Positions 52,841-62,000 are shown, counted from the stretch's first letter. The stretch: 64,000 nucleotides of DNA from CATOSP01 sp965204715 (GCA_965204715.1 OZ242009.1:3472001-3536000), one strand, 5' to 3'. Notes: generated by a model from the sequence alone, not told the origin. A program made the numbers and translations.

Positions 52841-52972
52841 GAGAATCTCACTTTTCCGCTCAATTTCTCCCATCTCGGTCTTTCAGCGAGGGCAAAATCC
52901 AGGTCAGGGCAGTGGGAGCGGCTGACGGGTAAAAGACATAACCTGGCATAAGGCATGATGGGGAAAGGCATC
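52841..52972. repeat. Dispersed repeat copy A, left part (interrupted by IS630)
   Basis: The segment from GAGAATCTCACTTTTCC to GGGAAAGGCATC matches 58963-59107 closely (shared CGCTCAATTTCTCCCAT, CAGGGCAGTGGG, GGCTGACGGGTA). It continues after the IS630 at 54200-54238 (GGGTTGGAAAGAGGCG). It is non-coding and lies in the same orientation as copy B. Confidence 0.85.
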
Positions 52973-52974
52973 TA

Positions 52975-54197
52975 GTACTCAGTCAACATGGTTATAGGAA
53001 TTATTCGAGGAAGGGGCAATTGGGGTTATCATGTATGGCGGGAAGCGTTGATGGCAGGGGGTGAGGGTGATGGTCCGGGACAAGTACGCGGTGCGGCTGG
53101 CGGCGGAACAACGGGAAGAACTCCGGCATCTGATTCGGGTGGGTAAAAGCCCGGCAAGGGTGACCGCCAGGGCGCGGATTCTGCTCAAGAGCGATGACGG
53201 CTGGCCGGCGCCCCAGGTGGCTGAAGGGCTGGATGTAGCCCTGAGCACCGTATACCGGATCAAGCAGCGTTTCGCCGAAGAAGGGTTGGAGGGGGTTTTG
53301 CGGGACCGTCCCCAAGCCAACCGGCCCCGGAAGCTGGACGACCGGGGCGAAGCTCACCTGATAGCTCTGGCCTGCACCCCGCCGCCGGCCGGGCATGAGC
53401 GCTGGACCCTGCGCCTGCTGGCCGGCAAGGTGGTGGAGTTGGGGCTGGCGCCCTCCATGTCCCACGAGGGGGTGCGAAAGCGTTTGAAAAAAACGCCCTC
53501 AAGCCCTGGCAGAAGAAGGAATGGTGCATCCCCCAGGTGAGCGCGGAATTTGTGGCCAACATGGAGGATGTCCTGGACCTGTACGAAGAACCCTATGATC
53601 CCCAACGGCCGGTGGTCTGCTTTGACGAAACTTCAACCCAGTTGCTGGCAGAGACCCGGCCCGCCTTGCCGGCCCGGCCGGGAATTGCGCTGCGGCAGGA
53701 CTACGAATACCGGCGGGAGGGGACCCGCAACCTGTTCCTGGCTTGTGAACCCCTGGCGGGCTGGCGGCAGGTGACGGTGACGGGGCGGCGCACCATGCAG
53801 GACTTCGCGCAGCAGATGCGCTGGCTGGTGGACGAAGCCTACCCGGAGGTCCCGGTAATCCGGGTGGTCCTGGACAATCTGAACACCCATCGCCGGGCAT
53901 CGCTGTACCAGACCTTCCCGGCTGAGGAAGCCCGGCGGATTGCCAGGCGGCTGGAGTTTCACTACACCCCCAAGCACGGCAGTTGGCTCAACATGGCGGA
54001 GATCGAGTTCAGCGTCCTGTCCCGCTCCTGCCTGAAGCAACGGATCCCCAGCGAGGAGGCTCTCCGGCGGGAAGTACAGGCCTTGGTCAAGGAGCGCAAT
54101 GCGGCCAGGGCCACCATCAACTGGCGGTTCAACACCCGGGACGCCCGAACCAAGCTTCACCGTCTTTACCCTTCCGATTTCACGGTTGACTGAGTAC
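52975..54197 (+). mobile_element. IS630-family insertion sequence
   Basis: GTACTCAGTCAAC at 52975-52987 and its complement at 54185-54197 are perfect terminal inverted repeats. TA dinucleotides at 52973-52974 and 54198-54199 form the target duplication expected of IS630. The uninterrupted repeat copy at 59100-59115 (GGCATCCAGGGTTGG) shows the site before insertion. The transposase stop codon lies inside the right terminal repeat. The element looks complete. Confidence 0.92.
53061..54193 (+). CDS. IS630-family transposase, made by -1 frameshifting
   Basis: Two frames encode one protein. The first (53061-53540) has the helix-turn-helix (PAQVAEGLDVALSTVYRIKQ type) region, and the second, open through 53537-54193, has the DDE domain. 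They meet at AAAAAAAC (53487-53494), which contains the canonical slippery heptamer A-AAA-AAC. A -1 shift there joins RKRLKK to NALKPWQKKEW and runs to the end. The catalytic triad is present: VCFDET (D), VLDNLNTH (D) and NMAEIEF (E). The transposase is likely functional. Confidence 0.85.
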
Positions 54198-54199
54198 TA

Positions 54200-54588
54200 G
54201 GGTTGGAAAGAGGCGTCGGAAAGAAGCGAATGCCAGTTGTTTGATGGCCACTAGACTTGACGATATCAAGAACTTTCACGATTAGGTTTGCCCTGGAACT
54301 ATAGTTGTCCAATCCCTCCTCATATTTCCCTAAAGGTTGGGGCAGCTACCGTACCTCAGCAGACGGCCATGAGGCATACTCTCATGCCACACAGGCGCAC
54401 TCTCTACGGAGCATCGGCTATAGACCCTCATGCTTGTACAGATTCCCGGTATTCCGTCGAACCGGTACCTATTGGATTTTCGATGCTATACTGCCCTCAG
54501 TAGTAATAGAGCATGTCTGATGGAGTCAGGCTGAATGTGGCAGGCCATTTGCCTTGCGCAGTCTTGAATTGAACATCCAATTGGTTCC
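54200..54588. other. Right part of repeat copy A and non-coding stretch
   Basis: Positions 54200-54238 continue dispersed repeat copy A after the IS630. The remaining 350 bases are A/T-richer than the surroundings and contain no convincing gene or RNA. Short open frames here lack ribosome sites and recognisable content. This is the left edge of defence island 2. Confidence 0.55.
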
Positions 54589-55107
54589 TTGGCCGAAGCG
54601 ATAGGAGTTACTCCAGCGAAGCAAGTGATGTATCTTCTCTTTCAGACACTACTCACGAAGTGTCGAGCGATTTTGGATCTTAAGGCAATTGTTAACAACA
54701 CAATTGCCGCAATCTTGGGCGGCATTGGGATTGTGATATTTGCCGCCATTTGCGCATTGCCGTCACCTGGCGTAGAACAGCCAGAAGCCGTACTGGATGC
54801 AGAGGACCAAACTAGAGCGCAAATACACGTGAATAGGGAAACTGAGTCGTCTATACGTTCTCTAATCTCAGGATCTGGTGTTATGTATATGCGGTATATT
54901 CCTGTAGACGAACGCGACCAGAATGACTGGATAGTGGTTCAACAAGAGTTGGAAGCCGATCCAATGGGGAACCTACCGAATTCGGTCTCTCTTGAATTGG
55001 ATGGGTTGGAACCGTGTACTGAATATCTCGTAGAAGCATCGTTGAACCGTGATTTTTCGGCTTCGAAATCAGCCTTATTCCAAACACTATGTGATCAAGA
55101 TAACTAG
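54589..55107 (+). CDS. Membrane-anchored hypothetical protein with FN3-like end
   Basis: The frame begins with TTG at 54589 (172 residues); an ATG at 54628 is an alternative start. A single hydrophobic segment (IVNNTIAAILGGIGIVIFAA) near residues 34-53 would anchor the protein, leaving about 115 residues outside or inside. The C-terminal part (NSVSLELDGLEPCTEYLVEA) has the Tyr-containing pattern of fibronectin type III strands. No homologue is recognised. Composition is low in GC, like the rest of island 2. Confidence 0.5.
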   Translation: MAEAIGVTPAKQVMYLLFQTLLTKCRAILDLKAIVNNTIAAILGGIGIVIFAAICALPSPGVEQPEAVLDAEDQTRAQIHVNRETESSIRSLISGSGVMYMRYIPVDERDQNDWIVVQQELEADPMGNLPNSVSLELDGLEPCTEYLVEASLNRDFSASKSALFQTLCDQDN

Positions 55108-55310
55108 GATTGTGAAACCCAAAGAGGGGTCACAGGGAGCGGTGGAGGTCAGTTGCTGATCTCAGAGGGCCACTCCTAGCCTCCACGCAGGGCTGTTGGG
55201 TTCAATTGTGCTGAGCGGCTTTACACAAAAATTGATTCTAATTCCCCATTTTGTGCAGGGGTTTTGCAATTTTCCCCCAAGTTGCTGTCAGTTGACAGCC
55301 TCCTCGCTCC
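55108..55310. promoter_or_regulatory. Leader of the HNH gene with 16-bp palindrome
   Basis: This gap holds a perfect palindrome GCTGTCA-GT-TGACAGC at 55284-55299, ending 12 bases before the TTG start at 55311, where it would cover the ribosome-binding or promoter region. In restriction-modification cassettes such sites are often bound by a controller protein. The HTH gene at the other end of the cassette is a candidate binder, but this is inference. Confidence 0.4.
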
Positions 55311-56660
55311 TTGATTACCATCGGGTTCCAGGATGCAGCGTTTCCAACTGATGATGTCTCCGCTTTTCTCTCAGCTTGGCAAAGGCATTGCCATGGACTC
55401 GATGTTTCGGTAATCCACGGTTACGGCATAGTTCGTCGGGCTGAGATGGTTCCCGAAGTAAGGGAGGCACTTGATCTCATGCGAATCTCTCGGAGAACCA
55501 GCGGTGGGCGGGGTGAGTACGAAATCAGCGAAGAGTCCAACGGGACTTCTCCTCGCCAACTGATTGGCCTCAGGCTTATGTTTGATCTGAGCGGTGGCCT
55601 CGTTCTGGGCACTGATACTGTGCTCAGGGAACAGGCGGGAAAGCTGCGCATCAGGAGATCAAGTGCCACCACGGTTCAGATCCAGCGACAAGTTGCTGCT
55701 GCGTTGTTAATGCCCAAGCCTGTACGGGCTGATGACGCTCTTGGTCCAGGAACTCCAGTCATGAGACAGTTTAAGTACGCGATAAATCACTTGCATGTTC
55801 GAGAAGTATTTCTGACGGATACTGATGCGGTTCTGCTGCTTGAAACCTTTGCTCTGCGTAACCAAACTTACGACGCTGACGAACTCACAGTTTCTGAGCG
55901 AGTAATGATGTTGCTTCGCGTTTGGAGAGAAAAGCACAAGTTGCCCGGCGAGATCGCACAGGAAATCGACGTTCATAGAGATCTTATTACAACTCACCAG
56001 CCGGTCGGAGTTGCAGCGGAAAGAATAGTGGAAAGGCTGGACACCCTGCTGCTGAAGTACGCTGACGATTTTGATGTTCCTTACAGCAGAGGCTCAGACG
56101 TCCTTAGCGCCGTGAACGACATTCTCAACGTGGTTCGTCCTGCTCCTGTTCTGCAGTTGAATGAGGTGGATCCAGAAGAACCTGAACTGCGCCGCCGCGT
56201 GATCAAGGAATGGAAACGGTGGAGCAACGTTCGAGGCTCCGCCGGTGCTAAGTTCAGGTCCGATGTTCGATTGGCTTACCGTGCTACGTGCGTTATCTGC
56301 GGCGAACATTTGCCAGCTACTCCGCAGAACTCTCGGCCAGGTGTGGATGCTGCTCATATTTTGCCCTGGGCAGATTATCACTTGGACCAGGTATCCAATG
56401 GCGTTTGCTTGTGCAAGATTCACCATTGGGCTTTTGATGAAGGTCTGGTGCGAATAACTTACGGATGTGATGGCGAGTATCGGGTCTGGGTGCCAGATGA
56501 GGTGAAAACATCGATGGCCAACGAGGTCCCAGGATTTTCGCTTGAACTCTTGACCAGGTACGAAGGAACGATACCTCGTGAGCGTCTCCCTGAGTCCCCA
56601 TTGAATCGGCCCAACCCCACGTACCTTGCCGAGTTCAACAGAGAACTGGACATGGCATAG
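55311..56660 (+). CDS. HNH restriction endonuclease
   Basis: The first possible start is TTG at 55311 (449 residues); no good ribosome site is visible. The C-terminal HNH domain (about 325-378) contains CVICGEHLP, VDAAHILPWADYHLDQVSNG and CLCKIHHWAFDEGL. This includes the catalytic His of the D-A-A-H strand, the Asn of SNG and the final His. The N-terminal 300 residues are mostly helical and probably recognise DNA. Facing Dcm, Vsr and HTH genes on the other strand, it fits the nuclease of a type II m5C system. Confidence 0.85.
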   Translation: MITIGFQDAAFPTDDVSAFLSAWQRHCHGLDVSVIHGYGIVRRAEMVPEVREALDLMRISRRTSGGRGEYEISEESNGTSPRQLIGLRLMFDLSGGLVLGTDTVLREQAGKLRIRRSSATTVQIQRQVAAALLMPKPVRADDALGPGTPVMRQFKYAINHLHVREVFLTDTDAVLLLETFALRNQTYDADELTVSERVMMLLRVWREKHKLPGEIAQEIDVHRDLITTHQPVGVAAERIVERLDTLLLKYADDFDVPYSRGSDVLSAVNDILNVVRPAPVLQLNEVDPEEPELRRRVIKEWKRWSNVRGSAGAKFRSDVRLAYRATCVICGEHLPATPQNSRPGVDAAHILPWADYHLDQVSNGVCLCKIHHWAFDEGLVRITYGCDGEYRVWVPDEVKTSMANEVPGFSLELLTRYEGTIPRERLPESPLNRPNPTYLAEFNRELDMA

Positions 56661-56880
56661 CATCCATCGATCAGGTTAAAGTCTCTACATCCTTTAGCGG
56701 GGTTTTGCTCTCGGGAGCCGCATCCTTCACGGCGGATCTGACACATCACGATACCCGCGAACGCGTTTGGTGGTGTGGGCTTTTGCGCCGCATCTGTCGC
56801 CCGAATCTCTGGCGACCGGGTTGCTTGGTCGTTTGGGTGTTCGAATTCTTCTAGTAGGCGGATTGCCTGTCGACTGACTA

Positions 56881-57930
56881 TCAGACTGGAGCAGCGGTGC
56901 TTTTGAATGATTTCTCAATCTTGGATGATTCTGTGGCTGAGATCGGAAGGATCAATTGTTGTGGTTCGTTGTTATCTTCTGAAGCGTTGGGGGTTCCGTT
57001 CGCTCGGTTCAAATAGTCTGCTATTCTTCTGGCGAGCCACTCTGCTACCGGCACCGTAACGGCATTACCCAAAGCGTGGTACCGGAGACTGTCCAGTTTC
57101 TCTATGTCGGCGTACTCTTCAGGCGGGATGGTCCAGCCATCCGGAAATCCTTGGATACGTTCGGTTTCAAGCGGCGTTAAGCGACGGACGCGCCCATCCG
57201 GGTAGCTCACGTACGTCCTGCTCCAGTCTGTGCCCGTATGCCTTGGGGAACACGCATAGAGACAGTACGCTATTCCTTGGACGATCGGGCCTTTGACAAG
57301 ATCTCCAAAGATTTCCTTAAAGGGGGAAATAGATTTCTTCCCATCCGTTCCGTTCTCCGTAGGATCCCCGCGGCCGCATTCGGGCTCAAAAAGTATCTGT
57401 CCGGGACCGGTCCAGTCTCCACGGCATCCAACAATGTAGACTCTTTGGCGTGATTGGGGGACTCCGAAGTTCTTGCTGTTAAGCACACGCCATCCCACGC
57501 CATACCCGAGTTCGGCCAGCGTTCGAATAATGATTCCGAAGTCCCGGCCTTTGTGGCTAGAGAGGAGACCTGGAACATTCTCGATGACAAAAATTCGGGG
57601 GCGTGAGTTTCTAAGGAGTCGAGCGTACTCGAAAAATAGCGAAGAGTGTTTCCCTTTAAGCCCAGCTCTTGGCCCCATTGCAGCCAACGAGACGTCCTGG
57701 CAGGGGAAACCTCCTGCCCAGACTTCGGCGTTTGGTATGTCCCCATGTTGGACCTCCCGGATGTCCTCGGCAAGCTTGATTGACGGCCACCACTTTCGGA
57801 GCAACGTGCGGCAAAATGGGTTGATTTCACACTGGAACTCGACCTTGAACGATCCTGTCGATTCAAAACCTAGGTCGATCCCTCCGATCCCGCTGAAGAA
57901 CGACGCTACACTGTAGACTTTGCTTGTCAT
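56881..57930 (-). CDS. dcm: DNA (cytosine-5) methyltransferase
   Basis: The ATG at 57930 overlaps the Vsr stop (ATGA), giving 349 residues. Motifs are FFSGIGGIDLGFE (I, 11-23), GGFPCQDVSLA with Cys77 (IV), VIENVPG (VI), VPQSRQRVYIVG (VIII) and YHALGNAVTVPVAEWLA (X). The target-recognition region between VIII and IX is short. It is not a recent copy of the Dcm at 21127. With the HNH nuclease it forms a plausible restriction-modification pair, the genes being convergent. Confidence 0.94.
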   Translation of the reverse strand: MTSKVYSVASFFSGIGGIDLGFESTGSFKVEFQCEINPFCRTLLRKWWPSIKLAEDIREVQHGDIPNAEVWAGGFPCQDVSLAAMGPRAGLKGKHSSLFFEYARLLRNSRPRIFVIENVPGLLSSHKGRDFGIIIRTLAELGYGVGWRVLNSKNFGVPQSRQRVYIVGCRGDWTGPGQILFEPECGRGDPTENGTDGKKSISPFKEIFGDLVKGPIVQGIAYCLYACSPRHTGTDWSRTYVSYPDGRVRRLTPLETERIQGFPDGWTIPPEEYADIEKLDSLRYHALGNAVTVPVAEWLARRIADYLNRANGTPNASEDNNEPQQLILPISATESSKIEKSFKSTAAPV

Positions 57931-58349
57931 GGTTTTTTCTGCTCCGAGTGATGTCGTCTTCCGATCCGTTCGATGCAGGCTCTTAGCGCCTCTTGGTCTT
58001 GAATCTCGCATTCCCAGATTATAATCGGGTTCCATCCGTGACTGATCAGAGTCTCGCAATTCCTTTGGTCCCGTAACTGGTTACCTCTAATTTTAGGTTC
58101 CCAGTATTCGAGGTTAGACTTAGGCAACCTGCCGCGGCGGCATCCATGACCGTGCCAAAAGCACCCATGCACAAAAATGACAGTCCTATGACCCGGCAAC
58201 GTGATGTCCGGCCTACCTGGTAAGTCCTTCCGGTGCAACCGGAATCGAAACCCAGCTTGATGCAATACTTTCCGCACTGTTAGTTCAGGCGTGGTGTCCC
58301 GGGAGCGTATCCTTCGCATATTCTCGCTGCGGCTCAATGGGTTCATCAC
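57927..58349 (-). CDS. vsr: Very short patch repair (Vsr) endonuclease
   Basis: The 140-residue protein has the full Vsr core: RRIRSRDTTPE (12-22), LPGRPDITLPG with Asp48, VIFVHGCFWHGHGC (57-70; C63, H66, H68, C70) and KSNLEYWEPKI. It repairs T:G mismatches arising at m5C and is commonly encoded with a Dcm. Its stop overlaps the dcm start, and it lies 9 bp after the HTH gene. Confidence 0.95.
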   Translation of the reverse strand: MMNPLSRSENMRRIRSRDTTPELTVRKVLHQAGFRFRLHRKDLPGRPDITLPGHRTVIFVHGCFWHGHGCRRGRLPKSNLEYWEPKIRGNQLRDQRNCETLISHGWNPIIIWECEIQDQEALRACIERIGRRHHSEQKKP

Positions 58350-58358
58350 GGCACACCA

Positions 58359-58562
58359 TCAGATCAGCAACTTTCTGCGTTTGCCTGTTTTGATATTATA
58401 GGTCGCAGCAAACCGCTCTAGGTCTTCCCTTTCTATGAACCACTGGCGACCTCTCCGAATGGCGGGCAAGCGCTTTTGCCAAATGTTCCTTCGGATGGTC
58501 TCCGGATTGACGCCTAGGAACACCGCCGCCTCGGGCACTGTCATTTCGTTTGTTCTAGTCAT
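58359..58562 (-). CDS. Small helix-turn-helix (excisionase/MerR-like) regulator
   Basis: The ATG at 58562 gives 67 residues; the frame also starts 12 bases earlier. TVPEAAVFLGVNPETIRRNI is a classical HTH of the excisionase/MerR group, followed by a wing (IRRGRQWFIEREDLERF). As first gene of the HTH-Vsr-Dcm run it may control the restriction-modification genes. An inverted repeat ACACTA...TAGTGT at 58571-58590, just upstream, could be its operator. Confidence 0.82.
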   Translation of the reverse strand: MTRTNEMTVPEAAVFLGVNPETIRRNIWQKRLPAIRRGRQWFIEREDLERFAATYNIKTGKRRKLLI

Positions 58563-58570
58563 GGCTTGGC

Positions 58571-58590
58571 ACACTACCTTTTTCTAGTGT
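58571..58590. promoter_or_regulatory. Inverted repeat upstream of the HTH gene
   Basis: ACACTA (58571-58576) and TAGTGT (58585-58590) surround CCTTTTTC, and GTAGGATACTAC follows. The repeat is placed where the promoter of the HTH-Vsr-Dcm run should be. It may be the binding site of the HTH protein. Confidence 0.35.
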
Positions 58591-58962
58591 AGGATACTAC
58601 AACAGAAGCGGCATGAGTGACAAGCCAACTCTCCGCTAAACTGCCGCCGTCGGACGAGTGCAAGATGTCTTGACCAGTGGGCCCATCGAAACTCTCTCGC
58701 TTCGCCTCTCTCAGCTAGTGTTTGCCGCTTGGAGGAAGTGGGCAAGAGAACCTACAGATGCGCTGTCGGCGACAATCATTGGAACCGGCTTCCTGAATGC
58801 CCTCGTCGTACTCGCTGTGAAGCCCTCCTTCGCCGCTGAATCACCATGTCTCTGTAGGGGGCGGCAGTGCGGCTGTAACGTAGCATACTCTGTTCCCCCT
58901 GCAGTTGCTCAGGCGTGGCACTTCTCCTGTCTTCGCGGCTAGTAGTTGTGTTGCGCCGGGCC
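58591..58962. other. Non-coding right edge of defence island 2
   Basis: A GTG-initiated frame (58658-58942, 94 residues) has one hydrophobic stretch but no ribosome site or recognisable similarity. I do not call it a gene. Nothing else is identified before dispersed repeat copy B. Confidence 0.45.
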
Positions 58963-59135
58963 GGAGGAATTTCACTTTTCCTCTCATTTCCGCTCAATTT
59001 CTCCCATTTCGGTCTATCAACAAGGGCAAAACCCAGGCCAGGGCAGTGGGCGTCGGCTGACGGGTACAAGACATACCCTGGCAAAAGGCATGATAGGGAA
59101 AGGCATCCAGGGTTGGAAAGAGGCGAATGTCAGTA
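58963..59135. repeat. Dispersed repeat copy B (uninterrupted)
   Basis: This ~170-bp segment matches copy A (52841-52972 plus 54200-54238) in the same orientation, with scattered substitutions. It contains GGCATCCAGGGTTGG at the position where IS630 sits in copy A. The two copies bracket the A/T-richer restriction-modification cassette. It is non-coding; no terminal inverted repeats were seen. Confidence 0.85.
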
Positions 59136-59235
59136 GTTAAAGGCCGGGATGGGACTGCCCCCGGCCGGGATGGGGCAACTCTAAGCTGCGCCGCTGCCTT
59201 TCTGATTCGCGTTCAGAATCAGGGACCGGCCCAAC

Positions 59236-60549
59236 TCAGGCGTTGGCGGGCGTAACCTGCTGTTCCACAGGCACGGCAGGCCGCGCTGGGGGCCGGGCGA
59301 ACAGGATCACCACCGCCGTCAGGCCACCCAGGACCGCGAAGGCGATTAGCGCCCAGGCATAGCTGTTGGTCAGATCAAACACAATCCCGGACAGCACTGC
59401 CCCCACCGCCTGCTCCAGGCTGGTGAAAGGCTCGGTGACTCCCCGGATAACTCCCAGGGACTGCCTGCCGTAATAGTCCGCATAGGCCACCGGCGGGACC
59501 GAGAGCATCCCGCCCACGCCGAACCCGAACAGGCTGGAGTAAATCAATGCCTCCGCCGTCGTGTCCATAGTGAGGAATAGCGCCGCTGGCACGGCCACCG
59601 CAACGGCATCCGCAGCCAGCACATACCTCACCGGGAACCTCTCCGCAATCCATCCCCAGAAAAGGCTGCCCGCTCCCATGAATGCCGCGGACAGGCTGAT
59701 GCCTATGCCCGCCGAGACCGCGTTCAACCCATTGTCTCGTAGCAGGGCCGCGAGATGTGTGTTGACTCCCGCCTGCACCAGGAACAACGTTCCGATGCCG
59801 CTGGCCAGAATCCACAACGCCGGGGTCCGCATGGCCGCCCGCAGGGTCCACTCCGGCTCTGCCGGAGGAGCCGGCTGTCCATCGTCCGCGGCGGCTGCGT
59901 CAGCCACGTCTCCATCGGGTCTCAGCCCCAGGGTCTCAGGAGTCTGTACGATGAGCAGGGCCACGGGCGCGAGGGAGATAATCCAGACCAAGGCTCCCAG
60001 CACGATCCAGGCGTCTTGCCAGCCGCGGGTCGCAATAATTGCGGACGCGATGAGCGGAAACAACACCAGGCCAATGGAATGGGATGCAAAGAGCATTCCG
60101 TTGGCCCGGCCCCGCATCCGCACGAACCACCGGGACACCACCACCGACGCCCCGATCTGCACGGGGCTGGCAAAAATTACCCGGCCCACGCCGTAGGCAA
60201 CGTAGAAAGCCACCGGCACGGTGGCCCACGCCAGCGAGATGGTGGACAACCCGAGGATGAACACGCTTGCGGCCAGGACCAGCCTCGCCCCGTACCGGTC
60301 CACCAGCCACCCCACCACCGGGGAGACTCCCGACGCGGCCAGACCTCCGAAGCTGGCCGCCCCGGCGATGAGCGTCCGGCTCCAGCCCAGCTCCTCGGCC
60401 AGCGGAAACATGAACACGGCAATGGTCAGGCTGGCCGCGGAGTTGCGCACCACTTGGGTAGTGCTCGCCGATGCAAGCACTACCCAGCCATAGAAAAAGG
60501 GGAGTTTCCGGGACAGGAGTTGTGCCGGACTCAGTTGTGCCGGACTCAT
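59236..60549 (-). CDS. MFS transporter, OFA/MCT-like
   Basis: The 437-residue protein starts with a short tail and then KLPFFYGWVVLASASTT, the Y-G-W signature seen in the other two MFS proteins here. It has about 12 membrane segments, the GWLVDRYGARLVLAAS loop after helix 2 and a central Ala/Asp/Pro-rich cytoplasmic loop (about 215-235). It is the third member of this subgroup in the window. It lies downstream of the thiolase/DUF35 pair on the same strand, suggesting import of the compound they process. Confidence 0.88.
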   Translation of the reverse strand: MSPAQLSPAQLLSRKLPFFYGWVVLASASTTQVVRNSAASLTIAVFMFPLAEELGWSRTLIAGAASFGGLAASGVSPVVGWLVDRYGARLVLAASVFILGLSTISLAWATVPVAFYVAYGVGRVIFASPVQIGASVVVSRWFVRMRGRANGMLFASHSIGLVLFPLIASAIIATRGWQDAWIVLGALVWIISLAPVALLIVQTPETLGLRPDGDVADAAAADDGQPAPPAEPEWTLRAAMRTPALWILASGIGTLFLVQAGVNTHLAALLRDNGLNAVSAGIGISLSAAFMGAGSLFWGWIAERFPVRYVLAADAVAVAVPAALFLTMDTTAEALIYSSLFGFGVGGMLSVPPVAYADYYGRQSLGVIRGVTEPFTSLEQAVGAVLSGIVFDLTNSYAWALIAFAVLGGLTAVVILFARPPARPAVPVEQQVTPANA

Positions 60550-60668
60550 GGAATGGGTTCAGTCCTCATGGCTGCATGGGAAGGCCCGAGGTACGGCGTT
60601 TTCCTGTGCTACCACACCTCGGGCCGTTCTGCCCGTAAAAGCTGACGTGCCGGATTGTCTGCTGGCGG

Positions 60669-62000
60669 TTAGTCGGGCGTCGCGCTCCAGACGGTGAAGT
60701 TGCCGCCCATGGGCATGGGGCCGCCGGACACTGCTATCTCCGGCTTCACCCCGGTGACCGACCTCGCCCCGGCGCGTCCCTGGATTTGCTGCATGCAGTC
60801 GGTGTGCATCCAGAACCGGCTGCGGCCGCTTCCGATGTTCCCGCCGCTGGGCAGGACCGGGTTCGGCCCCTCGATGCTGATGTCGGTCTGGTAGAAGTCC
60901 AGGGCATCCCCGAACTTCATCCCCCGGTATCCCAGTCCCTCGATGTGGAACTGGTGGAACTCGGCGAAACCGTCGTACATGTTCTCGAAGGACAGGTCAT
61001 CGACGGTGATTCCCGCCGCCTCGAATATCTTCCGCCCGGTGCTGGCGGTCTCGGCCTGTACCTCCTCCAGCGTCGGGGTGAGGCTCCGGGCCGACCCGCG
61101 GCTGGAGGCGTGTCCCAGGATGTACACCGGCTTCTGCTTCATGTCCTGGGCCCGGTCCGCGGTAGTGAACAGATAGCTCGCCGCCACCATGATCGGGATG
61201 TCGTTGTCGAACAGGTTGGCCGGTTTGGCGATCCACCGGGCGGCCAGGTAGTCCTCAGGGGTCAGCTCCTCTGGACGGTGCTGCGCCCAGTACCCTTCGG
61301 GGAACATCAGGCCGTTCCGCCTGGAGTTCTGCATGAACGGGGCCATCATGTCGTGGTTCTTGCCGTACCGGTGGCAGTACTCCGCGAACTGGAGGGCGGT
61401 GCCGAAGCATCCCGGCGGCCCCCAGATGGTGCGCCCAGGCCCCAGGGCCAGGCTTCCCGGAACGACTTCCGACGCGCTGCTGCCGCCGTGGTTGTAGCGT
61501 CCGTCCAGGTTGTGCCAGCCCTTCAGCACCAGGCAGTTGTTGGCCAGCCCGTCGCCAACGGCTTGGGCCCCGATGACTACCGCCGCGGACATGCACCCCG
61601 GGGCGTTCATGGTGAACTTGACGTTGGTCAGCTCCGGCATGTTCTTGATCAGCCACTCGGCGCTCAACTGGCCTATGCCGTCCAGCGGGTCGCTGGAAGG
61701 ATTGAAGGCGTTGACCACGTCCATCGGAATGGGCGTATCGGGGTCCCAATGCGCCCCTGTGGTTGTAACGGGAACGACGACGATGCCGTCTACCTGGTCG
61801 GGGGAGACGCCGGCGTCCTCAATGGCCCGGCGCATGGCCAGAATGCTCAGAGCGCCGACGGAGGTCTCGGGCCGTCCGTCCCAGCGCCGGGCGGTGGGCG
61901 AGTGGCCAATGCCGACTGCCGCTACCTTCCCCCTGTGTTCCCAAACTCCGAGTCCTTCGGTGGACCGGTACATCGATTCAGGCGCCATCTGTGTCGTCAT
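60669..62000 (-). CDS. Thiolase-like (SCP-x/Ltp-type) protein
   Basis: The 443-residue protein has the thiolase-fold pattern RRAIEDAGVSPDQVDGIVV and the nucleophile-elbow-like NAPGCMSAAVVIGAQAV with Cys136. The C-terminal GGNIGSGRSRFW lies where other thiolases have their Gly-rich loop. It belongs to the lipid-transfer-protein-associated thiolases that work with a DUF35 partner, as the gene 61 bp upstream indicates. Such pairs carry out thiolytic or retro-aldol cleavage of acyl-CoA side chains. Whether Cys136 is catalytic is not certain. Confidence 0.85.
   Translation of the reverse strand: MTTQMAPESMYRSTEGLGVWEHRGKVAAVGIGHSPTARRWDGRPETSVGALSILAMRRAIEDAGVSPDQVDGIVVVPVTTTGAHWDPDTPIPMDVVNAFNPSSDPLDGIGQLSAEWLIKNMPELTNVKFTMNAPGCMSAAVVIGAQAVGDGLANNCLVLKGWHNLDGRYNHGGSSASEVVPGSLALGPGRTIWGPPGCFGTALQFAEYCHRYGKNHDMMAPFMQNSRRNGLMFPEGYWAQHRPEELTPEDYLAARWIAKPANLFDNDIPIMVAASYLFTTADRAQDMKQKPVYILGHASSRGSARSLTPTLEEVQAETASTGRKIFEAAGITVDDLSFENMYDGFAEFHQFHIEGLGYRGMKFGDALDFYQTDISIEGPNPVLPSGGNIGSGRSRFWMHTDCMQQIQGRAGARSVTGVKPEIAVSGGPMPMGGNFTVWSATPD

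Noticed and set aside
54288..54520. Short overlapping open frames of about 71 residues
   Set aside because: Neither has a ribosome site or codon bias, and both lie in an A/T-rich non-coding stretch.
58658..58942. 94-residue GTG-initiated frame
   Set aside because: No ribosome site, no similarity, and it lies in the degenerate edge of island 2; evidence is too weak for a gene call.
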